Origin: Neurospora intermedia
Taxonomy: Eukaryota > Ascomycota > Sordariomycetes > Sordariales > Sordariaceae
NCBI GenBank assembly: GCA_037102815.1
Contig: BTPP01000005.1
Location: forward strand, 434,001-498,000
DNA length: 64,000 nt
Reading direction: 5' to 3'
Made by a program: the position numbers and the translations under genes
Notes under the pieces: model-generated
Databases searched by the model: none
What the model was told of the DNA's origin: nothing
Seen by the model: the letters and a program-made list of their open reading frames with translations, nothing else
In this document: one piece after another, positions 21,521 to 31,417 of the stretch
Numbering within the stretch: position 1 is the first letter of the stretch
How the letters are laid out: each line of letters starts with the position of its first letter

Positions 21521-23795
21521 ATGGAGGGTATTAAGCAGACTTTCCAGCGCTGCAAGGCCCAGAACAGGGTGCGTCTGACATATCCTCCAAGTCTGTTGTC
21601 TTTGTTCAAGACCGACCGCATGCTAACATCACACCTCTTCAACAGGCTGCGCTCGTCACCTATGTCACGGCCGGTTTCCCTCACCCCGAGCAGACCCCCG
21701 ATATTCTCCTGGCTATGGAGAAGGGCGGCGCCGACGTGATCGAGCTCGGTGTCCCCTTTACCGACCCCATTGCCGATGGCCCGACCATCCAGACTGCCAA
21801 CACTGTAAGAAAAAAAGAGCACCGCATCACCATGGCGCATAACACGTCTCTCTGACACTTCTTGTTTCCCTATAGATTGCTCTCCAGCATGGCGTTACCC
21901 TTCAGTCGACCCTGCAGATGGTGCGCGACGCCCGCCAGCGCGGCCTCAAGGCCCCCGTCATGCTCATGGGCTACTACAACCCTCTGCTCAGCTACGGCGA
22001 GGAGCGTCTCCTCAACGACTGCAAGGAGGCCGGCGTCAACGGCTTCATCATTGTTGACTTGCCCCCTGAGGAGGCCGTCTCCTTCCGCCAGCTCTGCACC
22101 CGCGGCGGTCTCTCCTACGTCCCCTTGATTGCGCCCGCCACCTCGGACGCCCGTATGCGCGTTCTCTGCCAGCTTGCCGACTCCTTCATCTACGTTGTCT
22201 CCCGCCAGGGTGTCACCGGCGCTTCCGGCACTCTCAACGCCAACCTTCCCGAGCTCCTCGCCCGCGTCAAGAAGTACAGCGGCAACAAGCCCGCTGCCGT
22301 TGGTTTCGGTGTCAGCACCCACGACCACTTCACTCAGGTTGGCGCCATTGCCGACGGTGTCGTTGTTGGTAGCATGATCATCACCACTATCCAGAAGGCC
22401 GCCAAGGGCGAGGAGGTCAAGGCTGTCCAGGAGTACTGCTCCTACCTCTGCGGACGCAACTTTGAACAGTCCGCTCACGAGCTCAACATGGGCGAGGCCC
22501 TCGAAGCTGCCAAGGAACCCGTGGGTACCGCCACCGTCGACGGCGTCATCACCGAGGCCGACATCGACGCTCAACTCGCCGCTCTCCACGGTACCATTCC
22601 CAAGCGTTTCGGCGAGTTCGGTGGTCAGTACGTCCCTGAGGCGCTCATGGACTGCTTGTCCGAGCTTGAGGAGGGTTTCAACAAGATCAAGGACGATCCC
22701 GCTTTCTGGGAAGAGTACCGCTCTTACTACCCCTGGATGGGCCGTCCCGGTCAGCTTCATAAGGCTGAGCGTCTTACCGAGTACGCTGGTGGCGCCAACA
22801 TCTGGCTGAAGCGTGAAGATCTCAACCACACTGGTTCCCACAAGATCAACAACGCTCTTGGCCAGCTGCTGCTCGCCCGCAGACTCGGTAAGAAGAAGAT
22901 TATTGCCGAGACTGGTGCCGGTCAGCACGGTGTCGCCACTGCCACCGTGTGCGCCAAGTTCGGCATGGAGTGCACCGTCTTCATGGGTGCCGAGGATGTC
23001 CGTCGCCAGGCCCTCAACGTCTTCCGCATGAAGCTTCTTGGCGCCAAGGTCGTCGCCGTCGAGGCCGGCAGCCGCACCCTCCGTGACGCCGTCAACGAGG
23101 CTCTCCGCTACTGGGTCGTCAACCTTACCGATACCCACTACATCATCGGCTCCGCCATTGGCCCTCACCCCTTCCCCACCATTGTGCGTACCTTCCAGTC
23201 CGTCATCGGTAACGAGACCAAGCAGCAGATGCTGGAGAAGCGCGGCAAGCTCCCCGACGCTGTCGTCGCCTGCGTTGGTGGTGGTAGCAATGCCGTCGGC
23301 ATGTTTTACCCCTTCTCCAACGACCCCAGCGTCAAGCTCCTCGGTGTCGAGGCCGGTGGTGACGGTGTCGACACTCCCCGCCACAGTGCTACCCTTACCG
23401 CCGGTAGCAAGGGTGTCCTGCACGGTGTCCGTACCTACATTCTGCAGAACCAATACGGCCAGATCGAGGACACCCACTCCATCTCTGCCGGTCTTGATTA
23501 CCCCGGTGTCGGCCCCGAGTTGTCCAACTGGAAGGATACCGAGCGCGCCAAGTTCGTGGCCGCCACGGATGCCCAGGCCTTTGAGGGTTTCCGCCTGATG
23601 AGCCAGCTGGAGGGTATCATTCCCGCGCTGGAGTCTTCTCACGGTATCTGGGGCGCTCTGGAGCTGGCCAAGACCATGAAGCCGGATGAGGATGTTGTCA
23701 TTTGCTTGTCCGGTCGTGGTGACAAGGATGTTCAGAGCGTTGCTGATGAGCTTCCCATCATTGGCCCCAAGATTGGCTGGGACTTGCGCTTTTAA
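21521..23795 (+). CDS. trp-3: Tryptophan synthase, fused alpha-beta polypeptide
   Basis: Three exons: 21521-21568, 21646-21804 and 21876-23795. The product is 708 aa. It converts indole-3-glycerol phosphate plus serine into tryptophan in the cytosol. The alpha domain (about 1-290) has the catalytic pair Glu49 (VIELGVPF) and Asp60 (DPIADGP), plus [10 protein letters not shown] for phosphate binding. A linker joins it to the beta domain (from about 310), with [13 protein letters not shown], the PLP lysine in [11 protein letters not shown] (about Lys392) and the phosphate loop GGGSNA (about 537-542). Codons are strongly C-ending throughout, as expected for a well-expressed gene. Gcn4/CPC1-type sites lie upstream. 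Length and domain order match the known fungal Trp3/Trp5 fusion. Confidence 0.99.
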
Positions 23796-24187
23796 GTGCT
23801 AGTTGTGTTTTGGAAAACAGACCAAGCAGCATGAGGCTGAGCATCTGATGCTATGTAGCTTCGATTCTTTACACCATCTGAACCACATGCTGTTCACCGG
23901 TTAAGACCGGTTGAATGGATTGAATAGATTCCCTGTTGAGGTGCTTGACTGTTCCACTTGTTGCCTGTGATATTGATGTATCAATGACCACTCTTTGAAC
24001 ACATAAACCAATCGCACTGACTGCCATTGCCGTACACACCACTCACTTCCCTTTTGAAGCAATCTTTAGTATCAATAACACTTAAAACGCCCTGCTCATA
24101 ACTCATAACTCATAGCTCGTAACCCGTAACCCATAACCCATAACCCATATCCCAACATGGCAACACATCCACCCACCACTTAATTAC
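23796..24187. other. convergent intergenic region, 3' flanks of trp-3 and the coiled-coil gene
   Basis: No gene is present. The only ordered element is a 7-bp tandem repeat near 24.1 kb. Confidence 0.7.
24095..24150 (+). repeat. 7-bp tandem repeat, eight units of CYCRTAA
   Basis: Successive units read CTCATAA, CTCATAA, CTCATAG, CTCGTAA, CCCGTAA, CCCATAA, CCCATAA and CCCATAT. The change from CTC to CCC along the array shows stepwise divergence. It superficially resembles telomeric CCCTAA but has a different period. Confidence 0.95.
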
Positions 24188-25464
24188 TCACACCCCTTCG
24201 AAACCCAACCGCTCCAAATCCCTCCTTACAACATCCACCTCCCTCTCCATCTGGTTATAAACCCTCGCAATCTCCCTCATTACCTTTTCCTTTTCCGCAT
24301 CTCCTCCCCTTTGCCCTTCCCCACCGTTTTTCTCTTTCCCCCCTCCATATCCTTCCTCCTCTCCCTCTCCCTCTCCCTCTCCATATCCTCCTCCTCCGTC
24401 AATATGAACCTCAACACCATACCCCCCCAACACCTCCTCCCCCCGTCTAATTTCCTCCTTCAACCCCTGTTGCTCACCAACCAACCACTTCTTATACTCT
24501 CCCAAAGCTTTCTTGACCTCAGGTGTATACACCTCCCTATTCACCCCTAGAACAGCAAGTTCGCTCTCCTTCTCTGCCTTTTGCGCTAGCAAGGCAGTCT
24601 CGGATGCCTTAAATTCGAGACTGCGCGCTATGGCACCGTGTTTGGCTTCGAGGGTCTTAATTAGGAGGGTGAAAGCTGTAGAGTATTGGGTGAGGAGGTC
24701 GCGGATTGCTTCGGCTGTGGCGAGACGGGCGTGGAGAACGGAAGAGTATAGGGTGGGGAGGGTAGAGGTGGTGAGATGGGAGATGGTGGTGGGGAGGGTG
24801 GGGATTGTGAGAGGGGGTGTATTGTCGGATTTGGGAGTGGTGGTAGTAGTAGTTATTGGGTGGGGAAGACAACTGGCGAGGTGAACGAGGTGGGAAGCTT
24901 GAGAGTAGAGGGTTGTTGATAGGAGGGGACCGAGGTACGGTAAGAGGGTAGGAAGAAGGGAAAGGGGAGGGGAAGTTAGGATTAGTAAGAGGGAGTCGAG
25001 GTCTAGAGGGGGGGTTTCGGGAGAGGAGAAATCTAGAGAGAGGAAGGAGGGGAGAAGAAGGAGGAGGTCGGTTAGTGGTTGTTTGAGGTTGGGTGGGATG
25101 GTAGGTGGTTGTTGGAGACTATTTGAAAGTGAAGGATTTTGGTTGAATTCTTGGTCTGCCGAAATGGGGATGGGATCGGGACTGGTGGTTGAGAGGGCGT
25201 GGATAAGGAGGTTTTCGGTGGTGGCGGCGAGGCGATGCTTGTTTAGTTCCTTTGGGGTTTGTTAGACGTAAATCCGTAGATAGTGGAACGAGATAAAAAG
25301 GGATTGCTCACATCAGTAACTGCCTTGCGCTCTTGCGCCACTGGATTCTGTGGATGAAGCTTGGTTGAGCCATCATCGTTGAGGACGAGCTCCGTCAAGC
25401 TCTTGTAGAGGTTTGCGAACTGGGGGTTACTTTTGAGCACGGAGCTGTCAATTGGCGGGAGCAT
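24188..25464 (-). CDS. Conserved fungal protein with C-terminal coiled coil, function unknown
   Basis: Two exons: 25464-25312 and 25249-24188, with a 62-bp intron (GTGAGC to AAAG). The product is 404 aa. The start MLPPIDSSVLKSNPQFANLY and the ERKAVTDELNKHRLAATTEN junction look like a structured N-terminus. A Leu/Pro/Ser-rich middle follows, then a helical segment (LLIKTLEAKHGAIARSLEFK). The C-terminus is a coiled coil split by a Gly/Glu repeat (GEGEGEGEEEG), ending IARVYNQMEREVDVVRRDLE. I do not recognise the family. Third codon positions shift from C-rich to G-rich near 24.6 kb. Confidence 0.8.
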
Positions 25465-26116
25465 GGTTGATCTTAGATGGACTTGAGTCGCTGTTCAGTT
25501 GCTCGGTCCATCCGTGCTGTTCGAATGTGTTCTTGACAATGTTCTGTCAATGAATGCGCGTTGTGTCCCATCAAGGTACCTGTCTCATCACAACTGATAA
25601 GCTCCGATAAGCTACTCGGACAAGGATCACTCGCGAGCTGCCCCGCGAAAGCAGCTGATCGAGCCCCGCTTCTCCAGCAGCCCTGCAATGGGATCCACTT
25701 ATTTTTCACTCACAAAATGCACAATTGAAGCACAGACCCGGCTTGGCAAACAAATTCGTCCCGCATGCCGGATCCGATTGTGAGCCGCCAGAGGACCCGA
25801 CCCGGACTCCATCACGCCGCCCCCCGATTCCAGTCCAGTTGTGTCCCGCCCAGGCCGCGGACCCTCGAATCTCGAACTCCTGACTGTGTCCGAAACATTA
25901 CCACTTTTCGGCGACGCGGACACGACTGCGACGACGACCGACAGCGACAGCGACAAAATAGCCGCCCGCCCGTCCCAAACCCCATTAATTGCGCCGTCGC
26001 TTTTGACATCTCGGTCCCGGCGCATCGCTTCTTTGTTCTCGACCTCTTCTCGATCTCGCGACAGCCACACTAAACAACAACCAAGAGATACCCCCTTCCC
26101 AACCACACCATCCAAA
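25465..26116. other. divergent intergenic region upstream of bL28m and the coiled-coil gene
   Basis: No separate gene is visible. The frame of bL28m stays open upstream to an ATG at 25841, so an N-terminally extended product is possible but lacks clear support. Confidence 0.6.
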
Positions 26117-26908
26117 ATGTCGTCCTTCCTCGTCCGCCCCTCCTGCCTCCGGGCCAGCACCACCACCACCCTCGTCCAGCAGCAACTCCGCGCCCTAACA
26201 ACCACCACCGCCCGCACCTACCACCAACCGCGCGTCCCCTCCTCCTCCATCCCCATCCCCAACGTCTCGGGCCGCGTGCCCCTCCCCGACTCTCTCTCGG
26301 CTGAAGGTTTCCAGATCGAAATCCCTTCCTACCCGTACGGCCCCCGCCGCGTCTACCACCAATCCAACACGGGCCTGTACGGCTCCGCCCTGATCCGCTT
26401 CGGCAACAACGTGTCCAAGCGCAACGAAATCAAGACGCGCCGCAAATGGCGTCCCAACGTGCAACAAAAGCGGCTCTGGTCCAAGTCTCTGGGGGTCTTT
26501 GTGCGCACGCGCGTGACGACGCGTGTGCTGCGCACCATTGACAAAGTCGGTGGTTTGGACGAGTACTTGCTGGGCCACAAGGCGGCGCGCGTCAAGGAGC
26601 TGGGGCCCTGGGGGTGGATGTTGAGGTGGCGGATCATGCAGACACCTGAGATCAGGGAGCGGTTCGCCAAGGAAAGGGAGGCGTTGGGGTTGCCTCCTAG
26701 ACTGGAAGAGGAGAAGAGTCTGGAGGAGCAGTTGAGGGAGTTTCAGGTTGCGGGGATCCAGTTTGCGGAGGGAAAGGAACCTAAGAGCAAGGGACAACTG
26801 AAGGAGGAGGCGGATCGGTTGATTAAGAAGTCGGAGACGGAGGAGTTTGGGCTGGGACAGGAGGAGGATCTGTTTATGAAGGAGGAGCCGAAGCCCAAGG
26901 TGGCGTAG
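26117..26908 (+). CDS. mrpl24: Mitochondrial large-subunit ribosomal protein bL28m
   Basis: Single exon, 263 aa from the ATG in a good CCAAAATGTC context. The first 35 or so residues are rich in Arg, Thr, Ser and Leu with no acids, consistent with a matrix-targeting sequence. The L28 core follows: NTGLYGSALIRFGNNVSKRN, KTRRKWRPNVQQKRLWSKSL, VRTRVTTRVLRTIDKVGG and KAARVKELGPWGW. This is the bL28 fold as in yeast Mrpl24. The C-terminus is a charged helical extension rich in Glu and Lys. The frame remains open for 92 codons upstream, which could encode an extension, but the presequence position favours the chosen start. Codon endings shift from C to G along the gene. Confidence 0.93.
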   Translation: MSSFLVRPSCLRASTTTTLVQQQLRALTTTTARTYHQPRVPSSSIPIPNVSGRVPLPDSLSAEGFQIEIPSYPYGPRRVYHQSNTGLYGSALIRFGNNVSKRNEIKTRRKWRPNVQQKRLWSKSLGVFVRTRVTTRVLRTIDKVGGLDEYLLGHKAARVKELGPWGWMLRWRIMQTPEIRERFAKEREALGLPPRLEEEKSLEEQLREFQVAGIQFAEGKEPKSKGQLKEEADRLIKKSETEEFGLGQEEDLFMKEEPKPKVA

Positions 26909-27452
26909 GGAAAAATGCGTTCTTTTGAAGAGGGTCTGATTACCGTCTAGTCGATGGAGAGGTGACGGCTGTACCATATCTTTGTGTATAAAAAATGGGA
27001 TTTTAGAGATTGAGAAGCAAGTGTTGTGGATGATTGGACTTCGTGATACCATTGAGTTGGCCTACACAACTCCAGTGTCTTGTCGAGAGCTATCGACGAG
27101 TGTACCAAGTTCATGTCCCGGCCTACTGACGATGGTCAAACAAGGGTCTAAGCGGATGAGCCTGCTTGAGAACCGGCGACTTTCACTGACACTTTCTTAA
27201 AGATTCACGTCCAACAATGCGAAATCATGCCTGAGAAAGCTACTCCATAGACTTCTGAATTCGTCATGTACCATTATTCATCATACAAGCTACGTGAAAA
27301 GCCAAAACCGCCCCCTTTTTGTGTACCATTCAAGAAAACAGATAAAAAAAGAGAAACCATCATTAAGTCCCGCCACAACCAGCCAACCAACTCCAAACTG
27401 CCTTTTATAACTTTTTTTGCAAGTCTAAAACTTTTTTTGTTCGTCAACACAT
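26909..27452. other. convergent intergenic region
   Basis: No gene is seen. AT-rich 3' flanks of bL28m and of the aminotransferase. Confidence 0.7.
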
Positions 27453-29118
27453 CTAACCCTTGACCTTGAAGATGGCCTCGGCGAGACGGCCAACGTTCTC
27501 GCTAGTGATACCAGCGACAGAGATACGGCCGTCCTTGGTGGCATACACGCTGTGCTCCTTGGCCAGCTTCTCCATCTGCTCGGGGGTCAAACCGGTGTAC
27601 GCGAACATGCCGATCTGGCTGGTGATGTGGCTCCAGTCGTGCTTGCTGCCGAGCTTCTCCAGGTTCTCCTTGAGAAGGGCGCGCATCTTGATGATGCGGT
27701 CGGCCATCTCCTTGACCTCGGTAAGCCACTGCTCGTAGAGCTCGGGGGTGTTGAGGATCTCGGCGGCGATGCGGGCACCGTGAATGGGGGGGTTGGAGTA
27801 GAGAGGGCGGACAAGAATCTTGACCTGCGAGTCAACGCGCTTCTTCTCGTCGGCGTCGGCGCAGACAATAGAGAAGGCACCAACACGCTCGCCGTAGAGA
27901 CCCATGTTCTTGGCGAAAGACTGGGCAAGGCAGATGTTGTGGCCCTGCTCGACAAAGTAGCGAACAGCAAAGGCGTCCTTGTGGATGTCGCCGGAAGCGA
28001 AACCCTGATAGGCCATGTCGAAGAAGGAGTAGTGGCCCTTGTCCTTGACGACGGCCTCGATCTCCTTCCACTGCTCGGGGGTGGGGTCGACACCGGTGGG
28101 GTTGTGGGCGCAGGCGTGGAAGAGGAAGATGGAGCTGTCGGGGGCAGCCTTGAGGTCGCGGATCAGACCCTCAAAGTCGAGGCCGATGGTGTTCTTGTCG
28201 TAGTAGGCATACTGGGCGACCTCGAGACCAGAGTCACGGAAGACGGCGCCGTGGTTGGCCCACGAAGGGGTGGGGATGTAGATCTTCTTGGCTCCGGGGA
28301 AGAAGCGGTTGAGGAATTCACCACCAATGCGGAGGGCACCGGTGCCCGAGATGGACTGGGTGATGACGAGACGGTCCAGGGCGGAGCTGTCCTTGCCGTA
28401 GGCGAGAACGGCGGCGGCCTTGGTGAACTCGGGGACACCGGTGATGCCGGCGTACTCCTTGTTCATGCGGGAGTGGATAACCTTGTCCTCGGCCTTGCGG
28501 ACGGAGGGGAGGACGTAAGGCTTGCCCTTGTCATCGCGGTAGGCACCGACACCTGTCCGAATGGGTTAGCTGTTGTTGAAGCTGGTCGCGGTTTTCATTA
28601 TGTCATGGTGGTAGACGGTGGTGGAGTCGCCGGGAGGATGAGGGGCACATGGCATGCGCTCGGGGTATTGACATACCGAGATTGATCTTCTTGTCGAAGG
28701 TGTCGGCCTTGAAAGCTTCCGTGATACCTGGACGATGTCAGTTTGTTAAGTCTTGATGTTAACGTCGCGCATTACGTACCGAGAATGGCCTGTCAGACGC
28801 GACGAAGAGGGCGGGGTTAGCGACAGGCAAAGACGGACACACAGCGCGAGGACGGAGATAGCTCGGGCTAGTAGCTGGAAGCTATGTTGAGGTGTGGGAA
28901 TCTGGGGAATGACCACATACATCCTGTTGCGCGTGTAATTATGGTTAGCATCATATTGATAGGTATCTCTACCAATTCAAGAAAGAACTTACAGGAGGAC
29001 CTTGAGGGACGTTGGCCCAGAACGAGGCGGCGCGGACAGCAAGCAAGCTGCGACCAGGGGAAGCAAAAGCGCTTCTGACAGCAGCTCTGCGCGTGACAAG
29101 TCTGACCGAGGAAAGCAT
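27453..29118 (-). CDS. aat1: Mitochondrial aspartate aminotransferase, five exons including two microexons
   Basis: Exons: 29118-28993, 28923-28921 (3 nt), 28789-28780 (10 nt), 28727-28677 and 28552-27453. The product is 429 aa. It interconverts aspartate/2-oxoglutarate and oxaloacetate/glutamate in the matrix. An Arg/Ala/Ser-rich presequence precedes the mature start [20 protein letters not shown]; its Asp is the 3-nt exon. Family motifs are [35 protein letters not shown] and [14 protein letters not shown] with the PLP lysine (about Lys278). The third exon is only GCCATTCTCG. Introns 1 and 2 each have their own GCTAAC branch site, and all four donors are canonical (GTAAGT, GTATGT, GTACGT, GTATGT). 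Codons are strongly C-ending. I am very sure of the enzyme. The 3-nt exon is inferred from the conserved Pro-Pro-Asp. Confidence 0.96.
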
Positions 29119-30478
29119 CGTGGGCGATTTTGCTGTCGACAGAGAAGAATCGATTGGAAGACAGTCGGGTGGTGATGGTGGTGAGAGGAAGGACAGGAGG
29201 AGAGAGGGAAAGAGGACGATCAAGAAGGGGAGAGGGGGACAGCTCCCGTCTTTAGAAGTGGAAGAAGGTGTGAGCCTAGATCGGCCTTGGTGTCGAACTC
29301 GTCGGATGATTCACACACGACCAAAGCCAATCTCCAATGATGTTTCCTTAGCTCCATTCAGCGACGTTACAGCGGTCTCCCCACTGCCTGCGTCCACTGC
29401 CGTTCAGTCGCCAAGGCCAGGGCCATCAATGGCCTCAATTTAGCGCCACACCATGTTGGAGTGGAGCTTCACCTCCAGTTGATGGCGGGTTGACCCGGGG
29501 CGTCCGTCATGTCAAGCATGAGTGGCACTTGGTGGTCTCGGGCGCTGTCGGATTGTGGTCCAAAAACTTTTCTCGACCCCCCTCAATCAAACCCCTCATA
29601 TGGTAGACCCCTCACAGTTCATGACAACGATCAGCTCACAAGGAACAAACTCCCCCAAGCTCAACAAGCTTCCCCTCACCAAATTTCCATCGTCTTCACT
29701 ATCGGCATCTCGGAATCGTCTTCCGCCACAAAAATCAACTCCCAGCCATCCCAATGCAACGACATCATGTTGGGATTGAATCGCCATGGACGAGGCCGAA
29801 TGCGATGAAATGCCTCTTATGACTCGTGGCTGAGCTCCGATGGTCGGCATCGCTGTTAACCTTGATAGCTTCGAGATGAGCTATATACGGTGATAGTACC
29901 CGGAATGTAGGTCATCGCAGGCCTTTTGATATCATGCGACGGACCCACGATTTTTTCCTGACTTCTGGAAATAAACTCGTTCTTATGACGGCACTTGTTA
30001 CTCGACTGATCTCTCCCGAGATGGGACACGCCTTGGATGATGTGGAAGCAAGTCCATCATATTCCCGAGTGAACTTTACCGGCCGCACTTCTCCAACTGC
30101 ACAATGCTGTCGACGAACTCGTCTCTTCATTGGCGAACTCGAATACCACCTCGGACTCATCTGCACAAGTCAGAGTCGTGCGGTTAAATTTCTATGCTAT
30201 ATCTTCTGTGTCATCTTTCCCGGTCGACTTTCACGGGCACTATGGCTGTCATGTCAAGTGCATGATGGCCTACGGACGTCCGTCGTGGAAGAACGGACTT
30301 CATTGAAACCTTTGGATACAGAAGTTTGTGAGATTGGAAGACGAAGAGGGCTGATGACCGAATATAAAAGCCCAACCTTGTCAACGTCAGTGAAGATGGC
30401 AACATCAGACACACTTACACAGTGACTTCCCTCCCTTGATGTTCACATGCTCAATTCCAAACCCAAAAACCAGCCAAA
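29119..30478. other. divergent intergenic region of 1.4 kb
   Basis: No gene is recognised. It carries the promoters of the aminotransferase (minus strand) and of the small secreted protein (plus strand). Confidence 0.65.
30363..30370 (+). promoter_or_regulatory. TATA box of the 67-aa secreted protein gene
   Basis: TATAAAAG, a near-consensus TATA element 116 bp upstream of the start codon with no intervening ATG in a strong context other than a short one near 30.44 kb. Confidence 0.6.
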
Positions 30479-30682
30479 ATGCAGTACACCACCGTCATCA
30501 TCACCCTCCTCTTCTCCATCGCCTTCAGCTCAGCGCGCCCGCAAATCAGCCCTCCTCCTGTCGCCTCTTGCCCCATCACTGCTCAGATGCCTTGTGTTGC
30601 TCAGACCTGTGGTGCTGCTCTTGCTCCCATGGTTGGACAGGTCGTGAATACCATCTGCGCGCAGTGTGTCACGAAGGCCTAG
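30479..30682 (+). CDS. Small secreted cysteine-containing protein (67 aa)
   Basis: A short intronless frame opening in a good AAAATG context behind a clear TATA box. Residues 1-19 (MQYTTVIITLLFSIAFSSA) are a textbook signal peptide. The mature part starts RPQISPPPVASC and holds five cysteines (ASC, MPC, QTC, TIC, AQC) in about 40 residues, closing ICAQCVTKA. The odd cysteine count leaves one thiol free or suggests a dimer. Codons are C-ending, like those of well-expressed neighbours. I do not recognise a family. It resembles the many small secreted proteins of filamentous fungi. The distance to the GH5 gene and to the 65-aa protein suggests a small secretory neighbourhood. Confidence 0.75.
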   Translation: MQYTTVIITLLFSIAFSSARPQISPPPVASCPITAQMPCVAQTCGAALAPMVGQVVNTICAQCVTKA

Positions 30683-31417
30683 GTCGTCTTGGAGATGAGC
30701 AGGAGGAAGAGGCCAGGGGGTCATCGGGGTAGCGGGTTGTTGATTGAACGAGTCGACGAGCTGTTGTTCGTAGATAGAACTTGGGCAGGAGGAAGAAGGC
30801 GTACATAATGAATGCCCGGGGCGTTTCTTTGTGAAGAGAATATGGGAAGCTTTGAACTGGTCGGTTCCTCCAGCCCTTGCGATTCATGAACCAGTCCTCC
30901 ATGACAGTCACAAGGTCTTGAATTGAGGCATTGGCGCGAGTGCAGCAGTCCTAGCAGTTCAATCATTAGCATTGGCCAAACACGCAACCACCAACGGGTT
31001 TCCCTCATGGCACCTCATCATTGGCCAATCTGATCGATATCACGTCACCAACGGATGATAGAGTAACCCTACCTGCCAGGAACCGACCGGCTGGGAAACT
31101 CGGGGTAATAAGGCGGCGAGGGCGGGCGAACAATGTCCGTTGCTGTCAACAATTGGATGATGCCAAGCCTGGGCTCGACTAACACCTTTCTCTTGATCTC
31201 ATGAAATCCGGGGTTGCAACCTCCGCCCTCCCAAAATAGGAAACTGCGCAAAGAGATTCGATCAGTGTAAGTGACGTGATGATGGGTGAGTTCGAGTGAC
31301 ATACTATTATATATAAGTCCATAATATCGCAGCATGAAATAATGATGTCAGTCTTTTGGCTCATCAGTTGACCGACCCTTCCTGTCTCCTCTGCCCCCTC
31401 AAAGACAAACTGTCAAG
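30683..31417. other. intergenic: 3' flank of small secreted protein gene and GH5 promoter
   Basis: No gene is seen. It holds the promoter of the mannanase gene, including a TATA element about 100 bp before its start. Confidence 0.65.
31308..31317 (+). promoter_or_regulatory. TATA box of the GH5 gene
   Basis: TATATATAAG lies 101 bp upstream of the GH5 start codon. Confidence 0.55.

Noticed and set aside
21870-23642. 590-codon open frame antisense to trp-3
   Set aside because: It mirrors the C-ending codon bias of trp-3: strong avoidance of A/T at third positions removes stop codons on the opposite strand. The product is a Gly/Val/Leu/Asp-rich chain without motifs.
24095-24150. Second interstitial telomere array
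   Set aside because: Units are CCCATAA/CTCATAA heptamers, not CCCTAA hexamers.
25841-26116. Start of bL28m at the upstream in-frame ATG
   Set aside because: The 92 extra codons precede a good presequence-like N-terminus. The downstream ATG has the better context. An extension remains possible but unsupported.
27552-28685. 377-codon open frame antisense to the aspartate aminotransferase
   Set aside because: Same codon-bias effect. It crosses introns of the aminotransferase and has no recognisable domain.
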